A program made the position numbers and the translations under genes. The notes under the pieces are model-generated. The model was not told the origin of the DNA. It was given only the letters and a program-made list of their open reading frames with translations, and made no database searches. Shown here one piece after another: positions 41,623 through 50,004 of a DNA stretch of 57,789 nt. Every line of letters begins with the position of its first letter. Positions within the stretch are counted from its first letter, which is position 1. The stretch is taken from NCBI GenBank assembly GCA_002709645.1, contig PAQG01000010.1, positions 45,900-103,688 on the forward strand, given 5' to 3'. The stretch comes from Acidimicrobiaceae bacterium (lineage in GTDB: Bacteria > Actinomycetota > Acidimicrobiia > Acidimicrobiales > UBA8592).

Positions 41623-44337
41623 TTATTCGTGGTTTATAGCATCAAGAACCTGGAGTTTAGCAGCTCTACGAGCAGGGAAATACGCTGCGAGTGACCCAGC
41701 TACACCTGCTATTAAAAGGTTCCTGAATATAAGACGCCAAGGAATAGCTAGTTGAGAAACGAAATCATCTGGGATAATTTGCACACAGGCTATGCCAAAA
41801 ATCAGTCCTAAACCAACACCAAGCAAGCCACCGAAAAGAGCTACAAGAATACCTTCAACTCGAACCATTCTCTTTATCTGTTTTCTTGTCGCCCCTACCG
41901 CTCTAGTGAGACCGATCTCACGTGTTCGCTCAAAAACAGATAGTGCCAAGGTAATAGCAACACCTAGAACAGCAAGAACAACTGAAATAAACAGAAGGAT
42001 GCTAACAATGGTTAGTGTCTGATTGATTTGGTTTTCTGCATCTTCCTTAACTTCGTCTTTTGTTTGCGCTTTCACTTGTTCAAAATCAACCAAAACAGCC
42101 TCTAAAGCTTCTCTGGCTTCCTGTTCGCTAACTCCATCGTTGATAAGAACTCCGACAAAATCATCGGTTTGTGGAACCAAATTTGCGTTTGACTCATACA
42201 CACTAGAATCAACCAGCCATCCGGAGTCAATGACTGATTTTGAGGAGAAAATACCAGCAACGATTAGATCTTTTTGACTTTGGTCAATAAATTCAACTGG
42301 AATTGATGACCCAAGACTCAATTCGTATTTCTTAGCTTCATCTTCATGCAGGTACACAGCGTTATTACCAATAAGCACTTCGTTCATATCAATAAGTCCG
42401 ATATCAAAATGTTTTGGAATTGATTCAAGATTCGCAGAATAGATCCTCTGGACTTTTTGGTCAGTTAATGTGCGGAGCCCTTCATCAGAATATTGCATTG
42501 CAAGTACTTCCTTAACTTCTGGAAGTTCAGTGATTTCCTTTGTGACTGATGAGCTAAAACCTAGAGGTTCGGGGCCAAGATTTTCTCCCTGTACCCACCA
42601 ATCAGAAATCACGTCTTCTTCGAGTATGTCTCCAACTGTTGCTTTAAGAGATTCAGATATCACCGAAACCGTTGCTACTAAAGCTAAACCAATCATTAAA
42701 GCCGATGCCGCCGTTGCTGTTCTTTCAGGGTTTCTTCCGGCATTCCGACGGGCCATTTTGCTAGGAACCCCAAGTCTTGCTGTTGGAATTCCGAGAAAGC
42801 GTGTAACTGGTTCAGCAAATAAGGGGCTTAAGATATTTATTCCTAGAAATGAGTTGAGCGCAGCAGCACCAAGAAGAGCCAAGAGCATAGAAGTGGAGAG
42901 ATCAGCGGTCAAAGCAGTTACAAGAAGAACTAAGCCCGTAAGCAAGAAGGAAAGCTTGCCCGCAAGGGTATTAATTCTACTCAGACCGAGATAAAGGAAT
43001 ATACCGGCTAGAACACCCAAGGGCAGCATCAGTAGCCATTTATCAACCGTAAAGCCAGTTATAAGTGTTATGGAACTCATAAGTGTGAGTAAAGAGCCCG
43101 CTATTACATTTTTTTGAGCTACATAAGACTCCGAAGCGGTATTTCGCAATGCTGCCATAGGTGAAATAGATCGTGCTTTAAGTGCAGGCCAGACAGCCGC
43201 CACGAGCGTAAGACCAATTCCGAGAACTGACCCCACGATTAATGTAGTAGGGCGCAAAGGAAGCGAATTCTCGTCAGGACCGAAATCCAAAGATGCTAAG
43301 AGTTCTTGAAGGCCAAACGCAATAGGGAAACCTAGGGCAATTCCCGTTACAGTCGCGAAAATTCCAACAATCAAAGCCTCAATAACAATAGAGTTTGTGA
43401 TTTGTTTTCCAGTAGCCCCTAACGCACGTAAGAGACCGATCTCTTGAATTCGTTGCCCCACGATGATCGAAAAGACGTTATAGATGATAAAAGCTGCGAC
43501 AATGAGGATGACAAAGGCGAAGACTAAAAGAATAGTTCGAAAAATATTAATGAAATTATTGAAGGTATCGGCCTGCTCTTCAACAAGATCATCAACGCTA
43601 ATTACTTCAAGACCTTCGGGCAGTAAATCTTCTATGTCGCGAACAATTTCGGCTGCAATGAAACCCTGCTCAATGCTTAAAGTAATATCATCGAAGCCCA
43701 CACCACTATTGAATAAGGCCACTGCTGATTGGGTATCCATTGCAACGAGCTTCGCCCCAACCAGCGCATTCTCTTCGGGATCAGCGAAAGTAAAAGTACC
43801 GACCAAGGTCAGTTCTTGTAATCCATTCGGTGTTTGAAGATTATATTTTTTGCCAACTACAAATCCATCATCTGCTGCCGTATCAACATCAATAGTGAAT
43901 TCAGTAATTGAAGTAGGTATATCTCCTTGTGCTAAATAAAGCCGCGGGGTAATTGCGCTATCTTCCCAGTTAACTCCTATATTCGGTCCACGATCAGCTA
44001 AAGCAGCTGACCCATCTGCTGTATTTGGAACAATGCCGAATTCGATTACTCGAGGCTGAACACCAATCACTCCTGGAATTTCCGCTAGCGTTTCAGGGAG
44101 ATCTAAATCTATTGGAGCAGCATTTAATCGATTTCCAAATGGAATCTCAGAGCGAACTGCTAAATCATAGCCGGATTCGATATCTTCGCTGAGGCTACCA
44201 AATGTCGTGCGTAAACTATCCGTGAAGATAAACACAGCGGTAGTTAATGCAACACCAATAAGAACTGCGAGTGATGTCAACAAAAAACGGCCGGGTTTTG
44301 AATACGCGTTTTTTATGGCAATTCTAAAGAGGGTCAT
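41623..44337 (-). CDS. ABC transporter permease with two FtsX domains
   Basis: 904 residues, MacB/LolCE-like exporter permease. An N-terminal TM (FLLTSLAVLIGVALTTAVFIF), a large periplasmic-type domain (about 40-255), three TM helices with the FtsX motif IGLLRALGATGKQI, several helices in the middle, a second extracytoplasmic domain (about 570-770) and a second FtsX triplet with IGLTRAVGATRKQIKRMV. Works with the ATPase encoded nine bases upstream. Substrates of such actinobacterial duplicated permeases (lipids, lipoproteins, peptides) are usually unknown. Confidence 0.9.
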   Translation of the reverse strand: MTLFRIAIKNAYSKPGRFLLTSLAVLIGVALTTAVFIFTDSLRTTFGSLSEDIESGYDLAVRSEIPFGNRLNAAPIDLDLPETLAEIPGVIGVQPRVIEFGIVPNTADGSAALADRGPNIGVNWEDSAITPRLYLAQGDIPTSITEFTIDVDTAADDGFVVGKKYNLQTPNGLQELTLVGTFTFADPEENALVGAKLVAMDTQSAVALFNSGVGFDDITLSIEQGFIAAEIVRDIEDLLPEGLEVISVDDLVEEQADTFNNFINIFRTILLVFAFVILIVAAFIIYNVFSIIVGQRIQEIGLLRALGATGKQITNSIVIEALIVGIFATVTGIALGFPIAFGLQELLASLDFGPDENSLPLRPTTLIVGSVLGIGLTLVAAVWPALKARSISPMAALRNTASESYVAQKNVIAGSLLTLMSSITLITGFTVDKWLLMLPLGVLAGIFLYLGLSRINTLAGKLSFLLTGLVLLVTALTADLSTSMLLALLGAAALNSFLGINILSPLFAEPVTRFLGIPTARLGVPSKMARRNAGRNPERTATAASALMIGLALVATVSVISESLKATVGDILEEDVISDWWVQGENLGPEPLGFSSSVTKEITELPEVKEVLAMQYSDEGLRTLTDQKVQRIYSANLESIPKHFDIGLIDMNEVLIGNNAVYLHEDEAKKYELSLGSSIPVEFIDQSQKDLIVAGIFSSKSVIDSGWLVDSSVYESNANLVPQTDDFVGVLINDGVSEQEAREALEAVLVDFEQVKAQTKDEVKEDAENQINQTLTIVSILLFISVVLAVLGVAITLALSVFERTREIGLTRAVGATRKQIKRMVRVEGILVALFGGLLGVGLGLIFGIACVQIIPDDFVSQLAIPWRLIFRNLLIAGVAGSLAAYFPARRAAKLQVLDAINHE

Positions 44338-44346
44338 GCTTAGAAC

Positions 44347-45093
44347 TCAGCTACCAAAGCTTCGCATTTGGTCAAGTACACCATCAGCAGTAGGTTCCCT
44401 AAGTTCACCTACAACTTTGCCATCTTCAAGAAAGATAGCCCTATCAGAGAAGCTAGCGGCCACTGGGTCATGAGTTACCATCACAATTGTTTGCTGAAGT
44501 TCGGTTGTCGCTATACGCATAAATTCAAGTATCTCGTTACCAGTTTTTGAATCAAGATTCCCTGTCGGTTCGTCAGCAAAGATGATATTTGGCTTACTTG
44601 CAAGAGCTCGTGAAACAGCCACCCTTTGTTGTTGACCTCCAGACAATTCATTAGGTCGATGCTTCAACCGGTCAGTTAAGCTCACAACGTCAGCTATTTG
44701 ATCTATCCATTCTTTATCGGGTTTCACACCTGAGAGATCAAGTGGGAGAGTTATATTTTCAAGGGCATTTAACGTGGGAACCAGATTAAATGACTGGAAG
44801 ACGAAACCTACATGTTTACGGCGAAGCAGTGTTAGTTCTTTTTCACTTAATTCAGTTAAGTCTTCTTCGCCAATATAAACCTTGCCACTTGTAAGCTCGT
44901 CTAGTCCCGCCATGCAATGCATCAGGGTTGACTTTCCAGAACCAGAGGGTCCCATAATGGCTGTGAACTTCTCTGATTCGAAAGACACATCAACGCCGTC
45001 AAGGGCGCGAACAAGCGTGTCGTCTTTCCCGTAGATCTTTATTGCAGCTTCTGATCTCGCAGCAACATTGACTACTTTACTTAAGTCATTCAT
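44347..45093 (-). CDS. ABC transporter ATPase (MacB/LolD type)
   Basis: 248 residues. Walker A GPSGSGKST, Q-loop FVFQSFNLVPTL, signature LSGGQQQRVAVSRAL, Walker B IIFADEPTGNLDSKTG and H-loop VTHDP are intact; the FNLVPTLNALENI and TGNLDS segments are typical of the MacB/LolD/FtsE group. The start is the ATG at 45093 with AAAAGG at good spacing; a GTG at 45099 would add two residues. Followed closely by its permease. Confidence 0.93.
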   Translation of the reverse strand: MNDLSKVVNVAARSEAAIKIYGKDDTLVRALDGVDVSFESEKFTAIMGPSGSGKSTLMHCMAGLDELTSGKVYIGEEDLTELSEKELTLLRRKHVGFVFQSFNLVPTLNALENITLPLDLSGVKPDKEWIDQIADVVSLTDRLKHRPNELSGGQQQRVAVSRALASKPNIIFADEPTGNLDSKTGNEILEFMRIATTELQQTIVMVTHDPVAASFSDRAIFLEDGKVVGELREPTADGVLDQMRSFGS

Positions 45094-45245
45094 ACTCACC
45101 TTTTCTTAATTTTATATACATCTAATATTCTGGCTGAATATTTTTCTATAACCACTTTTTCCCTAAGTTCTTACCTGCTTTTTAAGAAGTAATAGCTCTG
45201 TTAAACTAAACGAAACCAATTTGATTTTTGAATCTGGGTGCAACG

Positions 45246-45800
45246 TTAGGGTAATAGTTTTCGGAGATGAGTGAGACGTTCAAAGTCGTATACATACTGG
45301 CGAATTCTTGGTAGCCATAGTGCCCGGTAGTCATAATAAAGCAACTTCTGTTCAGTAAACGTTTCCATATCATTGCGTGAAAAAGAAAAACATCCCGTAT
45401 TGACGATTCCAACAAGAGTCGCAAGTTCGGCACCTATGTCTGGCGCAGGATGAGAAGTGGAAGCCTCATTTAAGTTCGGTAATCTCTGCAAAATTGAATC
45501 GTTATCGATTTCTTCGCTATGGCTTTGACTCATAATCTTGTCAGCTAACTCAAAGAAAGTAAGTACCGTGCTTTCGTGGGTCTTATGCCATTTCGCTAAA
45601 GCATTTCCCTCATGAGTCTCATGTCCTTCCTGAGTGCTTGCTGAAACGTCAGTCTCCCGCAATCTCGCCTTTCTCTTTTTTGGGATTTGCAACCTAAAGA
45701 TCTTTGGCTGCGGCCTCTGTTTAGTTTTTGAATACACAGTGAAGGCAACAAAGAGGCTCAGCGCCACAATTAAAAGAGGAAAAAGAATATTCGTAGACAT
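45246..45800 (-). CDS. Membrane-anchored protein of unknown function
   Basis: 184 residues. One N-terminal transmembrane helix (ILFPLLIVALSLFVAFTVY, about 5-23) and a basic stretch (KIFRLQIPKKRKARLRE) are followed by a polar segment and a C-terminal helical region (about 85-184) ending YVYDFERLTHLRKLLP. A single Cys lies in NTGCFSFSR. I do not recognise the family. It lies 152 bases upstream of the ABC ATPase on the same strand and downstream of the 6C-like RNA, without obvious functional link. Confidence 0.6.
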   Translation of the reverse strand: MSTNILFPLLIVALSLFVAFTVYSKTKQRPQPKIFRLQIPKKRKARLRETDVSASTQEGHETHEGNALAKWHKTHESTVLTFFELADKIMSQSHSEEIDNDSILQRLPNLNEASTSHPAPDIGAELATLVGIVNTGCFSFSRNDMETFTEQKLLYYDYRALWLPRIRQYVYDFERLTHLRKLLP

Positions 45801-45910
45801 AGTGTTCTTCTTACAGGCTAGATCGGATTCTCTCTTGATATTGTTCTTCGCGAAAGACTTTTTTTAGGAATTGTTTGGTTTAAGGCTCCCGATTGTGTAC
45901 TGTGACATAT

Positions 45911-46036
45911 GACACATCTTCGACTCCAGTGTGGCTGATTTGACCGGGGGGCTATCGGCCACTGTGGAGTTAAACGGGTGGCTCAAAAACAGTCGATGAT
46001 CACCGGGGGTTAGATCATCGACTGGCCGCCTGTGTC
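45911..46036 (-). ncRNA. 6C RNA (actinobacterial two-hairpin small RNA)
   Basis: On the minus strand two long hairpins carry C-rich loops. Hairpin 1: 12 perfect pairs (45990-46001 with 46013-46024) extended by GGTGGC/GCCGCC (45977-45982 with 46025-46030), loop with five Cs. Hairpin 2: ACTCCA/TGGAGT and GTGGC/GCCAC (45923-45970), loop with six Cs (45946-45951 on the plus strand as Gs). A closing helix GACACA/TGTGTC (45911-45916 with 46031-46036) joins both. A U-rich linker (TTTTTG) follows hairpin 1. This matches the published description of 6C RNA, conserved in Actinobacteria. Recognition is from memory of the family; the role is regulatory and incompletely defined. Confidence 0.82.
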
Positions 46037-46039
46037 TAT

Positions 46040-46213
46040 TTAGGAAACTATTTTGATTTGAACTGGAACAGCTTCGATGGTTTCTTCAGTTCCACAACTC
46101 CAACATCGGTCACCCGGTTTTCCTCTCCAAGTAACATCACAAACGCTACAAGAAATAGTCATCCGTTTTTGCCGAATTTTTCGGATCTTCCCTTTTCTTG
46201 ACTTCTGTACCAT
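46040..46213 (-). CDS. Small zinc-ribbon-like protein
   Basis: 57 residues: a basic N-terminus (MVQKSRKGKIRKIRQKR) followed by CSVC and CWSC pairs twelve residues apart, a likely structural zinc site, and a short VPVQIKIV strand. No recognised family. The frame opens at a GTG (46294) that would add 27 residues of less protein-like sequence; the ATG at 46213 is preferred but neither has a clear ribosome-binding site. Ends three bases before the 6C-like RNA on the same strand, so the RNA could be processed from this transcript or have a promoter inside it. Confidence 0.55.
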   Translation of the reverse strand: MVQKSRKGKIRKIRQKRMTISCSVCDVTWRGKPGDRCWSCGTEETIEAVPVQIKIVS

Positions 46214-46320
46214 ATTGCGGAGCGTAGATTCATAATTGGTTCCAGCAGGGGATGGTGGAGCGAAATACGAAATACCGATAGGGTGAGCGTTCACGTAACA
46301 AATATGAAAAGAGAGAATTT

Positions 46321-46875
46321 ATGACTGATTGTCCGAATCCTGATGGGTCAAGCGAACGGCAAACAAGCTTTTCCCAAGAACCACCCCTATGTATAGAGGA
46401 TGGGAAAACATATACAGCAAAAATGGATACTTCTTTGGGAGAAATGATCATCCATCTTGATAGCGTTAACGCTCCACTCACTGTGAACAATTTCGTTTTC
46501 TTATCCCGTTACCACTACTACGACGGTCTTATTTTCCACAGAATCATAAATGGCTTTATGTGCCAAGGAGGATGTCCGGAAGGTTCAGGAAGAGGTGGCC
46601 CTGGATATAGATTCGCTGATGAACTACCAGAACCTGGTAGATATGAAATTGGTTCAATAGCAATGGCTAATGCAGGACCTAACACGAATGGAAGTCAATT
46701 CTTTATTGTGACAGGAAGAAGCGGAGTGGGGCTCCCCCCTCAGTATTCCTTATTTGGAAAAGTCATAAAGGGGTTAGAAGTGGCAGAAGCGATGCAACAA
46801 GTCCCTACTCATCCTGGTGACAAACCAGTTGAAGATGTTGTCATACACTCCGTAACGATCTCCGAACTAGAGTAA
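46321..46875 (+). CDS. Peptidyl-prolyl cis-trans isomerase (cyclophilin)
   Basis: 184 residues. The cyclophilin core begins about residue 35 (TSLGEMIIHLD); the catalytic Arg is in IFHRIINGFMCQGGCP, then GPGYRFADELP, SIAMANAGPNTNGSQFFI and LFGKVIKGLEV. The first 30 residues (with two Cys, Cys4 and Cys24) carry no membrane anchor, so it is probably cytoplasmic and assists protein folding. Divergent from the zinc-ribbon gene, convergent with the LysM lipoprotein. Confidence 0.93.
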   Translation: MTDCPNPDGSSERQTSFSQEPPLCIEDGKTYTAKMDTSLGEMIIHLDSVNAPLTVNNFVFLSRYHYYDGLIFHRIINGFMCQGGCPEGSGRGGPGYRFADELPEPGRYEIGSIAMANAGPNTNGSQFFIVTGRSGVGLPPQYSLFGKVIKGLEVAEAMQQVPTHPGDKPVEDVVIHSVTISELE

Positions 46876-46885
46876 AGAGAAAATT

Positions 46886-46923
46886 TAGTTATTCCTCTTC
46901 ATCTTCAATAAGAGGAATAACTA
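46886..46923 (+). terminator. Terminator of the cyclophilin gene, inside the LysM coding end
   Basis: TAGTTATTCCTCTT (46886-46899) and AAGAGGAATAACTA (46910-46923) form 14 perfect pairs with a ten-base loop, followed by TTTCTT on the plus strand. The hairpin covers the last dozen codons of the convergent LysM gene, so one sequence serves both as terminator and as coding DNA. Confidence 0.75.
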
Positions 46924-47272
46924 TTTCTTGACCAACTTGAATAAGGTTGTAGTCCTCTATGCCGTTTTCTGCAGCAAGCAATTCAATCGGAACGCCATAA
47001 CTCTGCGCAATTTGACTTAACGAATTCCCAGGTTGCACTGTATGAATTAATGGAGCTGGGGTAGGAATAACAACTTGCGCAGTCGGAGTTGGTTCAACAG
47101 CAACAACTGGTTCCTCGGTTTCCTCGGTGGTTGTCGAACCATCTTGTGGCTCTTCAGTTTCGACCGTATCTCCATTGTCTTGAGTTGCTGGTGGCGTATC
47201 ATCAGAGTCTCCTCCTCCGCAAGCACCAAAAGCGAAGACAGCTAAAATCACTATTCCCAAAAATTTCTTCAT
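46889..47272 (-). CDS. LysM domain lipoprotein
   Basis: 127 residues. Signal with lipobox FAFGAC (Cys18), an acidic Thr/Glu-rich linker (about 22-75), then one LysM domain (IHTVQPGNSLSQIAQSYGVPIELL ... LIQVGQEIVIP), which binds peptidoglycan or chitin-like glycans. The C-terminus is acidic (EDEEE). An anchored wall-binding protein, presumably processed by Lgt/LspA and the Lnt encoded at 35413. A perfect inverted repeat lies 35-55 bases upstream. Confidence 0.88.
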   Translation of the reverse strand: MKKFLGIVILAVFAFGACGGGDSDDTPPATQDNGDTVETEEPQDGSTTTEETEEPVVAVEPTPTAQVVIPTPAPLIHTVQPGNSLSQIAQSYGVPIELLAAENGIEDYNLIQVGQEIVIPLIEDEEE

Positions 47273-47306
47273 TCTTGTACCTCAGTAAATCCTTGAGAGG
47301 CACGTT

Positions 47307-47327
47307 ACCTTACGAAACACGTAAGGT
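47307..47327. promoter_or_regulatory. Perfect inverted repeat upstream of the LysM lipoprotein gene
   Basis: ACCTTACG (47307-47314), AAACA, CGTAAGGT (47320-47327). No T tract follows on either strand, so an operator is more likely than a terminator of the upstream M29-like gene. Shares the TTACG...CGTAA core with repeats before both chaperonin genes. Confidence 0.4.
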
Positions 47328-47400
47328 CCAGACCTAATTTTAGAAGATTGAAACATATGGCAGGTACCATCCATCTTTTGTTTTACGAAACTTAAATGTC

Positions 47401-48420
47401 TTATAAATCCAGAGCAGTAAGTTCGTAGATGTCCGGATTGAGACTTGCAGAGAGTTTCCCATTTGAGAAGATCTGAACGTTTTCAACCATAACACTAGCG
47501 TTGGTCATAGTAATAGAAAGCGCCGGCAGGTCTTGACTTCCAGTTGTTAAAGTAGCCCAGCCAGCAGTGAAGCAGCTATTCATACCCTCAGTTTTATTGC
47601 GGTCAAAAGGTCCTTTATATTCATGTCCAGGGCGAAGGCATAGACCTAGGCAAACACTCCGAAATGTGTAAGCATCTTCTACGTTCGGATGGTATTCAAG
47701 TTGTGCTTTAATGAGATTCGCATCACTTGATTCCCCTTCAATCTCAACGACGTTCCCTCTTGCTATCTCTAACCGGACAGGACTTTTCACAATGTGTTGT
47801 GCTTCGAGGATAATATCTCCTGGCATAACGATGATTTCAGCATCAATGTCATTTCCATCAGGGAAGAGTTCAATTGATCCAGATGGCCACTTAGCGATCA
47901 TTCCTTTACCTGAGGGAACACCGGTTTCTTCTTTTATTGGACAATCGGTAAGGTCAAAACTAAGTTGCGTGCCTGACGGGGATGAAATAACTACATGACC
48001 TCCGTCAGAAAGAAGTCCAGTAACCTTTTTGGCTCTTTGGACAATTCCTGTACTAGTCATTAAATATTGCGGATTGTTCGCAACTACCCCATCTATCGTG
48101 AGTACACGCGTTTCACTCAAAGGAAGTTTGGTCATATGCGCATCATCAATATTGTGTGTTAGATCAATCACAAGATCGGCCCTAGAGAAAGCTAACGATG
48201 CGCTTTTCTGGTTAAGTAGATCTGCAAACGATTGTCTATTGCCGAATGGAATAGTCAAAGGAACTAAGCGGCATCCGATTTTCTCTAATGCCAGCAGAAC
48301 AGCAGATTTGAAATCCTCTTCTGAAAACTCGTTACTTAGGACAGTAACCGTGGAATCAGCAGAAATTCCGCACAATTCAAACTGTTGTGAAAGTTTCTCA
48401 AGCGTTAGCCAAGAATAAAT
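47401..48420 (-). CDS. Aminopeptidase M29/NicX-like metallohydrolase family protein, non-standard start
   Basis: About 339 residues. Resembles the family that joins thermophilic M29 aminopeptidases and 2,5-dihydroxypyridine dioxygenases: ELCGISADSTVTVLSNE at the N-terminus, SRADLVIDLTHNI, ARGNVVEIEGES, a central HPNVEDAY and C-terminal metal-site region CLGLCLRPGHEYKGPFDRN. The first ATG/GTG/TTG in frame is TTG 48375, but family-like sequence (WLTLEKLSQQFELCG) continues upstream to a TGA at 48430-48432. GGAGG sits just before ATC 48423 and ATT 48420, so initiation at ATT or ATC is proposed. Substrate unknown. Confidence 0.7.
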   Translation of the reverse strand: MYSWLTLEKLSQQFELCGISADSTVTVLSNEFSEEDFKSAVLLALEKIGCRLVPLTIPFGNRQSFADLLNQKSASLAFSRADLVIDLTHNIDDAHMTKLPLSETRVLTIDGVVANNPQYLMTSTGIVQRAKKVTGLLSDGGHVVISSPSGTQLSFDLTDCPIKEETGVPSGKGMIAKWPSGSIELFPDGNDIDAEIIVMPGDIILEAQHIVKSPVRLEIARGNVVEIEGESSDANLIKAQLEYHPNVEDAYTFRSVCLGLCLRPGHEYKGPFDRNKTEGMNSCFTAGWATLTTGSQDLPALSITMTNASVMVENVQIFSNGKLSASLNPDIYELTALDL

Positions 48421-48566
48421 GATGCCTCCTCAGGTAGATACCTCATCTTAAATGAAAACATTTGATCAGGTTGCCTATGAGCCATAGATAATAAAATCGT
48501 GCCTGAATTTATAAAGGCAAGACAGCAGGGTATAGGAAATTTTTTAGTATAGGCACACAGATTGCT

Positions 48567-48594
48567 CCCACATGATGTAGCTTCATGTCGTGGG
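48567..48594 (+). promoter_or_regulatory. Hairpin that sequesters a GTG start codon
   Basis: CCCAC-ATGA (48567-48575) pairs with TCAT (48583-48586) and GTGGG (48590-48594), leaving GTC bulged and a seven-base loop. The GTG start of the DUF3499 gene is the first codon of the 3' arm and no Shine-Dalgarno is visible upstream. Could modulate initiation of this short gene. Confidence 0.4.
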
Positions 48595-49147
48595 TAGGAC
48601 TGATTTTTGTAATCGTGTTGGCTGTGGCAGAGAAGCTGAAGCAGTGCTACTAATGGTTCCTCAATCAAGAAGGGCATGGATAGTTAATCCAAACCACGAG
48701 AAGGCACCAGATGGATCACCATTATGTGAAATTCATGTTGGAAGAACAACTGTCCCAGTAGGTTGGGTCATCACTGATAACCGGTCAACTTCTAAGAAAC
48801 GCAAGAAAAAGGCGAAACGTGTATCAAAAAAAGATGCCACCCCAACTCAAATAATAAAAGATGCATATCCCGAACCAGATCTAAGCATTGAAATTCCTGT
48901 AGAAGATGCTTTAATTCTTGAAGAAGATAGTGATTTAGGGGTTGAGACTCAAGAACGTGAAAATCTTGAAGAACTCATTTCGGAACCTTTTGAAGAAACT
49001 TTTCTTCAAGTTGTTCCAGATGGTGGGATGAGTGAACAAGTTACGCAAGGGTCTCTATGGGAAGATGGGGTAACGGAGGAACAAGTACAACCCGGCCAAG
49101 AGGCCCCTCTTCTGCAACGTGCCTTCAGGCTCGTAAACGACGACTGA
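48590..49147 (+). CDS. DUF3499-like protein
   Basis: 185 residues. The N-terminal 65 residues have a possible metal site: CNRVGCGREAEAVL with Cys7 and Cys12, then PLCEIHVGRTTVPVGWVI with a C-x2-H pair, as in the actinobacterial DUF3499 family. A Lys-rich linker (STSKKRKKKAKRVSKK) and a long acidic tail (about 85-185) follow. The GTG start is the only one available: an in-frame TAG lies four codons upstream. Function unknown; DUF3499 genes are conserved near cell-division or metal-related loci in actinobacteria, which I cannot confirm here. Confidence 0.75.
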   Translation: MGRTDFCNRVGCGREAEAVLLMVPQSRRAWIVNPNHEKAPDGSPLCEIHVGRTTVPVGWVITDNRSTSKKRKKKAKRVSKKDATPTQIIKDAYPEPDLSIEIPVEDALILEEDSDLGVETQERENLEELISEPFEETFLQVVPDGGMSEQVTQGSLWEDGVTEEQVQPGQEAPLLQRAFRLVNDD

Positions 49148-49203
49148 CTTAGACAGGTCACCTGTTGTAAAACTTGTTAATAAACGCACTAAGGTCAATG
49201 TAT

Positions 49204-49995
49204 ATGGTTGATAATGAAGGCTCAGTTACAACAGAGATTAAAGATCACATTTTACTCATCGGGTTAAATCGTCCTGAAAAGTACAACGGTTATACCCCAA
49301 CAATGGCGTCACAGTTAGTAGATGCAATCACTTTGCTTGATGAAGATGATGAGTTATGGGTAGGCGTACTTTTCGGTTACGGGGATCATTTCACAGCAGG
49401 TTTGGATCTTCCCAAATGGACACAAAGAATGTCTGAGAATAACCGTTCCCACACAAACGCAAGTGAACGAGTTGACCCAATGGCGTTGGGAAGAGCATGC
49501 AAAAAACCGATAGTCACTGCTGTTCAAGGAATAACGTATACCTTTGGAATCGAACTTGCACTTGCTGGAGATATCATCATCGCTGCTGAAAATTGTAGAT
49601 TCTCACAACTTGAACCAGCTCGCGGCATTCATGCAACAGGAGGAGCAACTATACGATTTGTTGAGAGGGGAGGCTGGGGGAATGCAATGTATCACTTACT
49701 CACATGCGACGAATTTAATGCCGAAGAAGCACACAGGATTGGATTGGTACAGGAAGTCGTGCCTACGGGTACCGAACTTGCTCGAGCTACTGAAATAGCA
49801 GAACGTATTTGCGAGATGGCACCATTAGCTGTTCAAGAAACAAAGGCATCATCTCGGCGCTGGTTAGATGAAGGTTTCCAATCTTGCGTTGATGCCCTTG
49901 GGCCAGTACAAGCACGGTTAATGTCAACCGAAGATGCCAAAGAAGGAGTCGCGTCTTTTGAAGAGCGTCGATCAGCGATTTTCAAAGGACGATAA
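49204..49995 (+). CDS. Enoyl-CoA hydratase/isomerase family (crotonase) protein
   Basis: 263 residues. Crotonase fold: LNRPEKYNGYTPTMASQLVDAI (CoA site), GDHFTAGLDLPKW (oxyanion hole), ITYTFGIELALAGDIIIAAENC and FSQLEPARGIHATGG. The first catalytic Glu position of hydratases falls near IELALAGD, and the second is EPARG, so hydratase activity is possible but isomerase or other crotonase reactions are not excluded. The frame opens at TTG 49174; the ATG at 49204 with TAAGG nine bases upstream is preferred (49198 also possible). No other beta-oxidation gene is adjacent. Confidence 0.88.
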   Translation: MVDNEGSVTTEIKDHILLIGLNRPEKYNGYTPTMASQLVDAITLLDEDDELWVGVLFGYGDHFTAGLDLPKWTQRMSENNRSHTNASERVDPMALGRACKKPIVTAVQGITYTFGIELALAGDIIIAAENCRFSQLEPARGIHATGGATIRFVERGGWGNAMYHLLTCDEFNAEEAHRIGLVQEVVPTGTELARATEIAERICEMAPLAVQETKASSRRWLDEGFQSCVDALGPVQARLMSTEDAKEGVASFEERRSAIFKGR

Positions 49996-50004
49996 GAGTA
50001 AAAG

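Noticed and set aside
42470-42994. 174-codon plus-strand ORF opposite the FtsX permease
   Set aside because: Antisense shadow inside a well-conserved permease; low complexity.
45958-45964. GCCACTG resembling a cobalamin riboswitch element
   Set aside because: The flanking helices and C-rich minus-strand loops fit 6C RNA; no B12 box or GGGAA element is nearby.
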